Assembly: GCA_030428695.1 (NCBI GenBank)
Contig: JAUIEM010000194.1
Span: 1 to 18,039 of the forward strand
Length of the DNA: 18,039 bases
Origin: a bacterium
Lineage (GTDB): Bacteria; Planctomycetota; J058; JAJDCP01
Reading direction: 5' to 3'
Both the position numbers and the translations under genes were made by a program. Of the stretch, positions 7,057 to 13,083 are shown piece by piece. A model generated the notes under the pieces. The model was not told the origin of the DNA and did not search any database. It saw only the letters and a list, made by a program, of their open reading frames with translations. How positions within the stretch are numbered: position 1 is the first letter of the stretch; the number at the start of each line of letters is the position of its first letter.

Positions 7057-8256
7057 ATGGCTACCTCGTACCTGTCCCCGGGTGTGTACATCGAAGAAGT
7101 CGATCGCGGCACCAAGCCGATCGAGGCTGTCGGCACCAGCACCGTCGGTTTCCTCGGTATGGCGAACAAGGGCCCGGTCAACAAGCCGGTCTTCATCACG
7201 AACTGGAGCCAGTTCGTGAACACGTTCGGCGACTTCAAAGACAGCCAGCACCTCGCGCATGCGATCTACGGCTTCTTCAACAATGGCGGCACCCGCTGCT
7301 TCGTGACCAACGTCGGCGCGGCCCCGTCCGGTGGTGCCCCCAGCAAGGATGCCAAGGGTGGCGCGGCCAAGGACAACGACAAGGTCGTCAACGCGATGTT
7401 CATCGGTGAGGACAAGGGCCCGAACAACCGTACCGGCCTGAAGACCTTCGAAGACATCGACGACATCTCGCTCGTTTGCGCGCCCGGCATGGTCAGCCCG
7501 GCCATTCAGGACGCCCTGCTGACCCACTGCGAAGTGAAGAAAGACCGCTTCGCCGTGCTCGACAGCCCGGAAGTCATCCAGGACGGTGGCGTCGACCGCA
7601 TTCCGAAGCCCCGCGACTCGAAGTATGGCGCCTACTACTTCCCGTGGATCGAAGTCTACGATCCCGACAAGGGCAACATCTTCGTCCCGCCCAGCGGCCA
7701 CATGCTCGGCATCTACGCCCGCACCGACGCGGAGCGCGGCGTGCACAAGGCTCCCGCGAACGAAGTCGTGCGCGGCGCCCTCGGCCTGAAGTACTCGATC
7801 TCCCGCGGCGAGCAGGACATCCTGAACCCGAAGGGCATCAACTGCATCCGCGATTTCTCGCGTCGTGGAAGAGGAATTCGTGTTTGGGGTGCAAGAACGG
7901 TATCCTCGGACGCTTCCTGGCGGTATATTAATGTTCGTCGGCTGTTCATCATGATTGAGGAGTCGATTGAGATCGGTACGCAGTGGGTCGTGTTCGAACC
8001 GAACGACCACATGCTCTGGAAGCGGATTACGCGTGACATTCGTAGCTTCCTGTATCGGATCTGGCGGACGGGCGCCCTGTTTGGCAAGACGCCTGAAGAG
8101 GCTTTCTACGTCAAGTGCGACGAAGAAACCAATCCGCCTGAAGTGATCGACGCCGGGCAGTGCATCACCGAAATCGGTATCTGCCCCGTCAAGCCGGCTG
8201 AGTTCGTGATCTTCCGGATCGGCCAGTGGCAGTCCGGCTCGGACGTCAGCGAGTAG
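7057..8256 (+). CDS. Contractile sheath protein 1 (short form)
   Basis: The 399-residue protein starts at ATG 7057, five bases after AGGAAGG. It has the classic sheath N-terminus (SYLSPGVYIEEVDRGTKPIEAVGTSTVGFLG, then GPVNKPVFITNWSQF...FG and YGFFNNGGTRCFV) and C-terminus (RGRGIRVWGART, RYINVRRLFIMIEESIEIG, KCDEETNPP, PAEFVIFRIGQ). These are phage-tail-sheath/Afp2-Pvc2-type subunits that polymerise around the tube and contract to fire it. Compared with the second sheath it lacks about 190 residues of middle domain, joining directly at DDISLVCAPG, so it is likely the minimal, bulk sheath subunit. From about 7855 to 8115 the codon choice changes sharply (CGT, ATT, GTT, TAT, two AGA) relative to the C-ending codons before it. 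Confidence 0.96.
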   Translation: MATSYLSPGVYIEEVDRGTKPIEAVGTSTVGFLGMANKGPVNKPVFITNWSQFVNTFGDFKDSQHLAHAIYGFFNNGGTRCFVTNVGAAPSGGAPSKDAKGGAAKDNDKVVNAMFIGEDKGPNNRTGLKTFEDIDDISLVCAPGMVSPAIQDALLTHCEVKKDRFAVLDSPEVIQDGGVDRIPKPRDSKYGAYYFPWIEVYDPDKGNIFVPPSGHMLGIYARTDAERGVHKAPANEVVRGALGLKYSISRGEQDILNPKGINCIRDFSRRGRGIRVWGARTVSSDASWRYINVRRLFIMIEESIEIGTQWVVFEPNDHMLWKRITRDIRSFLYRIWRTGALFGKTPEEAFYVKCDEETNPPEVIDAGQCITEIGICPVKPAEFVIFRIGQWQSGSDVSE

Positions 8257-8270
8257 TTCGCCCGTAAAAT

Positions 8271-8298
8271 GTGGGCGACTTGAGAGAGAGTCGCCCAC
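8271..8298 (+). promoter_or_regulatory. Perfect 10-bp hairpin between sheath and tube genes
   Basis: GTGGGCGACT (8271-8280), an eight-base loop TGAGAGAG and AGTCGCCCAC (8289-8298) form a perfect stem. No T-tract follows, so it is not a standard terminator. It starts 14 bases after the sheath stop and ends 30 bases before the tube ATG; an mRNA-stabilising or processing element is plausible. Confidence 0.6.
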
Positions 8299-8328
8299 TC
8301 CACACCACCTACCTAGGAGTAGATCAGA

Positions 8329-8796
8329 ATGGCCAGTACCGAAGACGATGCCAAAATCTTCAGCAAGTATTTCAAGTGGGAAGTCAAGGGTATCTCCGGT
8401 AACGTCCCCGGCGTTACCTCCGTCGACATCGGCCGCCTGACGATCACCGTCGAAGAGGCCACCCAGGGCGACAAGCCCGAGCACCGCACCTACACCTACG
8501 GCAGCCACGAGTACGATGACTGCACCTTCGTCGTCCAGCAGGGCAACGATGCCGAGTCGAAGGCTCTGACCAAGTGGGTCAAGTCGGCGACCCAGCAGGG
8601 TGGTGCCGGTGACGTTCTCCGTCGCGACTGCTCGCTGTACTACCTCGCTCGTGACAAGCAGACCGTTCTGCGCGTCGTCAACCTGTTCCAGTGCTACCCC
8701 GTCAGTGCCAATGAGGGTGACCACGACACGGGTTCGAACATCAAGTCGATGACCGTGACCCTGAACGTCGCGCGCATCGAAGAGGCCAAGGGCTAA
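8329..8796 (+). CDS. Inner tube protein 1 (gp19/Hcp-like)
   Basis: The 155-residue protein starts at ATG 8329 with AGGAG (8315-8319) upstream. It reads as a T4 gp19-type tube protein: an N-terminal FKWEVKGISGNVPGVTSVDIGRLTITVEEAT strand pair, a central YDDCTFVVQQGNDAESKALTKWVKSA segment and a C-terminal SMTVTLNVARIEEAKG strand. In contractile injection systems these proteins form hexameric rings stacked into the rigid tube that carries cargo and is driven out on contraction. It directly follows sheath 1. Codon use favours C-ending codons throughout, as expected for an abundant structural protein. Which tube paralogue is the major subunit cannot be told from sequence alone. Confidence 0.9.
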   Translation: MASTEDDAKIFSKYFKWEVKGISGNVPGVTSVDIGRLTITVEEATQGDKPEHRTYTYGSHEYDDCTFVVQQGNDAESKALTKWVKSATQQGGAGDVLRRDCSLYYLARDKQTVLRVVNLFQCYPVSANEGDHDTGSNIKSMTVTLNVARIEEAKG

Positions 8797-8858
8797 GCCG
8801 CTGGCTGGGTCTTGATAGAGCAAAATAAGTAGTACGCTCCCAACTAGGAGAAAAAATC

Positions 8859-9287
8859 ATGGCTAATGTTGACACCAAAGTCGTCGGTAAGGCCTTCAAG
8901 GTCGAAATCAACGGCCAGTTCATTCCCATCAAGTCGTACAGTGGTGGCGACGTCACCGCCGAGAAGGCCGAGGCCTCCAGCGGTACCTCCCAGCACAACG
9001 AGTCCACCATGGGTCACAACTACATCACCGAGCTGACCCTCGTGAACTTCATCACCCCGACTTGCATGACCCTGTCGGATGCGGCCGATGCCGTCGCCAA
9101 CAAGGGCAAGAACGAGCGCTTCACCATCACCATCACCGAGATGGCCAAGGACAAGAGCGTCGTCAAGACCCACGTCTACGACGACTGCCTCCTGACCTCG
9201 ATGGACTTCGCTCCGGTCGACGCCTCCAGTGGCGACCTGGCGACCCGGACCACCACCTGGAAGCCGACCCGCCTGACCGTGACCTAA
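8859..9287 (+). CDS. Inner tube protein 2 (divergent gp19/Hcp-like)
   Basis: This 142-residue protein starts at ATG 8859, eight bases after AGGAG (8846-8850). It resembles the preceding tube protein in size and layout: a first strand FKVEINGQFIPIKSYSGGDVTAE, a middle NYITELTLVNFITPTCMTLSDAADAV, and a closing strand pair TRTTTWKPTRLTVT. The match is looser than for the other two tube genes, so it may be a specialised ring (for example at the baseplate or cap end) rather than bulk tube. The gene ends just before a strong terminator, which places it as the last member of the high-expression sheath-tube block. Confidence 0.8.
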   Translation: MANVDTKVVGKAFKVEINGQFIPIKSYSGGDVTAEKAEASSGTSQHNESTMGHNYITELTLVNFITPTCMTLSDAADAVANKGKNERFTITITEMAKDKSVVKTHVYDDCLLTSMDFAPVDASSGDLATRTTTWKPTRLTVT

Positions 9288-9309
9288 GTCGACTTTTTGA
9301 TTGAGAACG

Positions 9310-9349
9310 CGTGGTCGTTCCTGGTCTAATCCAGGCGACCACGTTTTTT
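9310..9349 (+). terminator. Strong intrinsic terminator after the second tube gene
   Basis: CGTGGTCG (9310-9317), a two-base bulge, CCTGG, loop TCTAAT, CCAGG and CGACCACG (9336-9343) make a 13-bp stem followed directly by six T (9344-9349). It lies 22 bases after the tube 2 stop and should end or reduce transcription of the sheath-tube block. Confidence 0.92.
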
Positions 9350-9390
9350 CATCCCAGTCCCCCTCCCCTCGATCGGAGAGATGACCAGAC

Positions 9391-9762
9391 ATGGCATTGC
9401 AGACGGAATTTGAATTCAACCTTCCCAAGGGCTTCGTCGACGCCGAAGGCAAGCTGCACCGCAAGGGCATCATGCGGCTCGCGAACGCCAAGGACGAGAT
9501 CGCCCCGCTCACCGACTACCGCGTGCAGAAGAACCGGGCCTACCTGGTGATCATCCTGCTCAGCCGCGTCATCCGAAAGCTCGGCGACCTCAAGGAAGAA
9601 GATCTCAACACCGAGGTCATCGAGAACCTGTTCAGCTCGGACCTTTCCTATCTGCAGGACTTCTACCGGCGCATCAATGAGGACGGCTCGACCCTGGTCA
9701 AAACGACCTGTCCGCATTGCGGGGGCGAGTTCGACTTCGACCTCGGCACGCTGGGGGAGTAG
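9391..9762 (+). CDS. Tail-assembly protein (chaperone-like) with terminal CxxC
   Basis: The 123-residue protein starts at ATG 9391, about ten bases after GGAGAG (9375-9380). It matches a small protein conserved in many eCIS loci and annotated as phage tail assembly protein: FNLPKGFVDAEGKLHRKGIMRLANAKDEIAPL, then YLVIILLSRVIRKLG and NLFSSDLSYLQDFYRRIN. A CPHC motif (107-110) near the C-terminus suggests a metal site, but no second Cys pair is present. In phages, small proteins in this position chaperone the tape measure or tube; that role here is inferred. The stop TAG (9760-9762) lies within a region open in the -1 frame, where the next ORF runs on. Confidence 0.82.
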   Translation: MALQTEFEFNLPKGFVDAEGKLHRKGIMRLANAKDEIAPLTDYRVQKNRAYLVIILLSRVIRKLGDLKEEDLNTEVIENLFSSDLSYLQDFYRRINEDGSTLVKTTCPHCGGEFDFDLGTLGE

Positions 9763-10064
9763 TTTGCTACCCCCTGGACCGGCTGTACCAGGAGGTAGCA
9801 TACGTCGCTTATCACTTCCACTGGTCGAAGGACACCATCGAGTCGCTGCCCCACAAGGAGCGGCACCGGTGGATCGAAGAGATCTCGGCCATCAACGGGC
9901 GCATCAACGAGAGCTCGGGAGGCTTTGGATTCGCGGATCAGCCAGCCGCGGCAGAGCCGACCGGACCGAGCTTCTCGCAAGCGGAGATGCAAGCCCATGC
10001 GGGCAGCGGCAACGTCGTCGTCAACGAGCTGAGCTGGGAAGAGATCATGGAAGGCGTCGAGTAG
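9717..10064 (+). CDS. DUF6760-like small protein, start codon uncertain
   Basis: The recognisable part begins at CYPLDRLYQEVAYVAYHFHWSKDTIESLPHKERHRWIEEISAING (from 9765), which matches the DUF6760-type proteins found beside tail-assembly genes in eCIS loci. An acidic C-terminus ends in NELSWEEIMEGVE. The first start-like codon in this frame is TTG 9717, inside the preceding gene, with no ribosome binding site; there is no ATG, GTG or TTG between the upstream stop (9760-9762) and the conserved block. Residues 2-14 from TTG would be an Arg-rich shadow of the preceding gene. Either a CTG start (9774), a poor TTG start or a -1 frameshift from the upstream gene must explain its translation. Function unknown. 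Confidence 0.75.
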   Translation: MRGRVRLRPRHAGGVVCYPLDRLYQEVAYVAYHFHWSKDTIESLPHKERHRWIEEISAINGRINESSGGFGFADQPAAAEPTGPSFSQAEMQAHAGSGNVVVNELSWEEIMEGVE

Positions 10065-10096
10065 CCTTCCAGGATGCCTTTCCTGGCCCCCGCAGC

Positions 10097-10102
10097 TACA
10101 AT
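10097..10102 (+). promoter_or_regulatory. Possible -10 box (TACAAT) before the second sheath gene
   Basis: GCTACAAT lies 36 bases before GTG 10138 and is the same core as at 5943-5948 on the minus strand. No -35-like box sits at 16-18 bases upstream. It could provide expression independent of the terminator at 9310-9349. Confidence 0.4.
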
Positions 10103-10137
10103 TCAACGCAAGGGATCTGGCGCTCTGGAGGTTGCTC

Positions 10138-11913
10138 GTGACCCATCTCTCACCGGACATCTACTTCGAGACCTATCAGCGTCAGCCGAAGCTGCGGGCG
10201 CTCGACAAGGTGCGCGTCGATACCGCGGGGTTCCTCGGGGTGACCGAGAAGGGTCCGATCCAGGAGCTCGTCCACATCACGAGCTGGAAGCAGTTCCAGA
10301 ACGTGTTCGGGATGTACACCCAGAACAGCTACCTGGCCTACGCGGTCTTCGGGTATTTCAACAATGGGGGCGAGTCGTGCTTCGTGTGCCGCGTCGCCCA
10401 CCAGAATGACCCCGACCCCGCGAAGAACGCGGCGACCGCGAAGACGACCCTGAAGGACCTGTTCGGGCGCAACACGCTCGAGATCGAGGCGTCGAGCGCC
10501 GGCGTCTGGGGCAACAACCTCAAGGTCTCGATCGAGGCGCCGCGTGAGACCACGCAGACGCCCCCGGTCAAGGGCATTCGCGCGGGCTCGACCGCGGCGC
10601 GCATGGACAACACCCGGGGCTTCGAGGTCGGCTCGATCGTCAAGATCTCCGACGCGAAGAACACCGAGTACATCCAGGTCGTCAAGACGACCCGCCGGCA
10701 GATCTTCTGGGACGCCGACACCCCTCTGGTCAACACGTACAAGGTCAAAGAGGGGGCGGTGCTCGAGCCGGTCACCTTCCAGATGACCGTCTACCACGAC
10801 CAGGGCCTCGAGGTGCACGAGAACCTGTCGATGAGCCCAGAACATTCGAACTATGTCGAGACGGTGATCAATCGAGACTCGCGCGTGATCCGCGTCAAAG
10901 ACCTCGGGTCAGCGACCGAGGTCCCCTACAACATGCCGCAGATCGCGGATGAGGTTCCGTTCTTCAACGGGCGCGACGGCGTCGAGTTCCTGACCCCGGA
11001 GGACTTCATCGGCTACCGGCTCGGTCCGAAGGAGAGCTCGGGTCTCGGCCTCCTCGATGAGGTCGAGGAGATCGGGCTGCTGTGTGCCCCCGACCTGATG
11101 AAGATGCGCGAAGTCAGCGCGGGCTTCCGCTCCGAGAAGGACATCGAGGTCGTGCAGAAGGCGATGGTGACGCACTGCGAGGTGATGCGCACCTGCTTCG
11201 CGATCCTCGACATGCCCGATGGGCTCGACCCGGCCCAGGCCCGCGAGTATCGAGAGAACTTCGACACCAAGTTCGGCGCGATCTACTACCCGTGGCTCAA
11301 GGTGATGGACCCGAAGACCGAGACCGGTGTGATCGCGGTCCCGCCCTGCGGGCACGCCGCCGGATTCTACTCGCGCATGGACCAGGAGGTCGGCGTCCAC
11401 CGCGCCCCCGCCAACGAGGTCCTGAACGACGCGATCGACCTGACCCGGAACGTCACCAAGAGCGAGCAGGACATCCTCAACCCGCATTCGATCAACGTGA
11501 TCCGCTACTTCCGCGGACGCGGGATCCGGATCTGGGGGGCGCGCACGCTGTCGAGCGACAAGCTCTGGCGGTACATCAACGTGCGGCGCCTGTTCATCAT
11601 GATCGAGCGCGCGATCGAAGAGGGGATGCAATGGGCGGTCTTCGAGGGCAACGACTACACGCTGTGGAAGACGATCGAGCGCATGGTCGGCGCCTTCCTG
11701 ACCGGGCTCTGGCGCGAAGGCATGCTCAAGGGTGACACGCCGGAGGAGGCGTTCTTCGTCAAGTGTGACGAAGAGACCAATCCGCCCGAGTTTCGCGATG
11801 TCGGACAGCTCCTGTGCGAGATCGGCATCGCCGCCGTCCGGCCCGCAGAATTCATCATCTTTCGCATAGGACAGCGGACGCGCGATATAGTTACAGAAGA
11901 GCCGGTTTCCTAA
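10138..11913 (+). CDS. Contractile sheath protein 2 (long form)
   Basis: The 591-residue protein starts at GTG 10138, six bases after GGAGG (10127-10131); TTG 10132 is in frame but too close to it. Its ends match sheath 1 (LSPDIYFETYQR, GFLGVTEKGP, YFNNGGESCFV at the N-terminus; RGRGIRIWGART, YINVRRLFIMIERAIEEG, KCDEETNPP, PAEFIIFRIGQ at the C-terminus). A middle domain of about 190 residues (about 115-305) with SSAGVWGNNLKVSIEA and ENLSMSPEHSNYVETVIN is absent from sheath 1. Such long forms correspond to Afp3/Afp4-type sheath paralogues, thought to occupy special positions such as the baseplate or cap end, possibly exposing the extra domain outside the barrel. Confidence 0.96.
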   Translation: MTHLSPDIYFETYQRQPKLRALDKVRVDTAGFLGVTEKGPIQELVHITSWKQFQNVFGMYTQNSYLAYAVFGYFNNGGESCFVCRVAHQNDPDPAKNAATAKTTLKDLFGRNTLEIEASSAGVWGNNLKVSIEAPRETTQTPPVKGIRAGSTAARMDNTRGFEVGSIVKISDAKNTEYIQVVKTTRRQIFWDADTPLVNTYKVKEGAVLEPVTFQMTVYHDQGLEVHENLSMSPEHSNYVETVINRDSRVIRVKDLGSATEVPYNMPQIADEVPFFNGRDGVEFLTPEDFIGYRLGPKESSGLGLLDEVEEIGLLCAPDLMKMREVSAGFRSEKDIEVVQKAMVTHCEVMRTCFAILDMPDGLDPAQAREYRENFDTKFGAIYYPWLKVMDPKTETGVIAVPPCGHAAGFYSRMDQEVGVHRAPANEVLNDAIDLTRNVTKSEQDILNPHSINVIRYFRGRGIRIWGARTLSSDKLWRYINVRRLFIMIERAIEEGMQWAVFEGNDYTLWKTIERMVGAFLTGLWREGMLKGDTPEEAFFVKCDEETNPPEFRDVGQLLCEIGIAAVRPAEFIIFRIGQRTRDIVTEEPVS

Positions 11914-11946
11914 TTCTCTCTTTCTGGTCATGCGAGGAGTCGAGTC

Positions 11947-12387
11947 GTGGCGGATGCGGACAAGTTCAAGCTCAATTGCAAATTCAAGGTCGAGATCGAC
12001 GGCATCACCGAAGCGCACTTCCGCGAGGTAGAGGGTCTTTCGGCGCACATCGAGGTACTCGAGTACCAGGAAGGCGGCGAGAACCGGAAGATGCACAAGC
12101 TGCTCGGGCAGACGCGCTTCTCGAACATCGTGCTGCGTCGCGGCGTGTCGGACTCGCTGCTGTTCTGGAAGTGGATCGAGTCGACGATCCAGGGCCAGAA
12201 GATCGAGCGCAAGAACGGCGCGATCGTGCTCCTGAATCGCGACGGCACTCCGGCCGTGCGCTGGACCTTCGAGCGCGCCTGGCCGTGCCGCTACGAAGGC
12301 CCCGAGCTCGACGCGACCGCGTCCGGCATCGCGATCGAGGCGCTCGAGCTCGCCCACGACGGCGTCAAGAAGATGTCCAAGGGTTGA
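11947..12387 (+). CDS. Inner tube protein 3 (Afp5/Pvc5-like)
   Basis: The 146-residue protein starts at GTG 11947, seven bases after GAGGAG (11934-11939). It is the most typical gp19/Afp5-Pvc5 member here: FKVEIDGITEAHFREVEGLSAHIEVLEYQEGGENRKMHKLLGQTRFSNIVLRRGVSDSLLFWKWI, then NGAIVLLNRDGTPAVRWTFERAWPCRYEGPELDATASGIAIEALELAHDG. In Afp this tube paralogue joins the bulk tube to the spike hub at the baseplate. Its place after the long sheath, as afp5 follows afp2-4, supports that. The adapter role is inferred from family and order. Confidence 0.94.
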   Translation: MADADKFKLNCKFKVEIDGITEAHFREVEGLSAHIEVLEYQEGGENRKMHKLLGQTRFSNIVLRRGVSDSLLFWKWIESTIQGQKIERKNGAIVLLNRDGTPAVRWTFERAWPCRYEGPELDATASGIAIEALELAHDGVKKMSKG

Positions 12388-12412
12388 TGGCAGCCCGCTG
12401 CGATCTCCCTCC

Positions 12413-12432
12413 GCGCCGGCGCCCGCCGGCGT
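12413..12432 (+). promoter_or_regulatory. GC-rich hairpin after tube 3
   Basis: CGCCGGC (12414-12420), loop GCCC and GCCGGCG (12425-12431) form a perfect stem, extendable by a G-T pair, followed by TTGTT rather than a clean T-tract. It may slow or partly end transcription before the next small gene. Confidence 0.4.
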
Positions 12433-12459
12433 TGTTCACTTAACCGCCACGAGGAGCCC

Positions 12460-12780
12460 ATGGAGTTCACGCAAGCCTGCGCCGCGTTCATCGAGAAGTA
12501 CCGCGAGCGTGAAGCGTACAAGCAAGAGATCGCAGACCAGGACCTGTCGGACACCGAGCATCGAAAGGCCTGTGAGCGCAAGCTGTTCGAGTTCAACGAG
12601 GAGATCGCCCGGGTCGCAGGCACGATCCACGACGCCTTGCGCGAGCTGTTCGAGGAAGGGCGCGCGACGATGGTTCCGCCGTCGCTGTTCGGTTTGAGCG
12701 GCCGGGACATCCTGCCCTACCGGGACAAGCTGTGCGAGGTGGTCGAGCGCCTCCAGGTCCTGTCCCGGCTGCGTCGTTGA
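12460..12780 (+). CDS. Small helical protein of the injection cluster, function unknown
   Basis: The 106-residue protein starts at ATG 12460, just after GAGGAG (12451-12456). It is charged and probably all helical: YREREAYKQEIADQDLSDTEHRKACERKLFEFNEEIARVAGTIHDALRELFEEG suggests a coiled-coil hairpin, followed by PPSLFGLSGRDILPYRDKLCEVVERLQVLSRLRR. No cysteine pair or signal peptide is present. I do not recognise the family. Afp6/Pvc6-type small proteins occur after the third tube gene in Afp and PVC, so it may be the positional equivalent; alternatively it is a chaperone for the giant protein that follows. Confidence 0.75.
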   Translation: MEFTQACAAFIEKYREREAYKQEIADQDLSDTEHRKACERKLFEFNEEIARVAGTIHDALRELFEEGRATMVPPSLFGLSGRDILPYRDKLCEVVERLQVLSRLRR

Positions 12781-13083
12781 GCCGCGCGCCCTTGCGGTCT
12801 GCCGGTTCCGTTGTGTCGGACCCGGAAGCGGTGCCCCTCGGGGCTCGCGGGACCTCCGGGTTGCCCGCCTCCAGGCGCCGTGTCCCGGCGGCCTCGAGGC
12901 CCTCGCGACGGAGCCCCGGTGCATCGACCGGCCTGAAAAGATCGGCATCCCGGACATGGGAAAGGGGTGTCGGTCGCTATAATAGGACGAGAAGAGCCAT
13001 CCTGGGAAGACAGGCGGCCGGCGGGCCAAGACCCGCCATGACGAGCTGACTTCCAGACGAGTTGGGCGAGGAGAAGACCTCCC
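12781..13083 (+). other. Intergenic region and leader of the giant gene
   Basis: This 303-base GC-rich gap contains CCCCTCGGGG (about 12835-12844), a perfect GGCCTCGAGGCC palindrome (12890-12901), a consensus -10 box (12978-12983) and a GGCGGG/CCCGCC hairpin with a six-base loop (13020-13037) inside the presumed leader. GAGGAG (13068-13073) lies ten bases before ATG 13084. No small gene or terminator was recognised. Confidence 0.5.
12978..12983 (+). promoter_or_regulatory. Consensus -10 box (TATAAT) before the giant gene
   Basis: GTCGCTATAATAGG is a perfect -10 hexamer in very GC-rich sequence. There is no good -35 at the usual distance (ACATGG at 17 bases). Transcription would start near 12990, leaving a leader of about 95 bases. 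Confidence 0.5.

Noticed and set aside
6982..8823. Minus-strand open frame of about 610 codons over sheath 1 and tube 1
   Set aside because: Sheath and tube proteins on the plus strand are unmistakable; the antisense frame has no recognisable motif.
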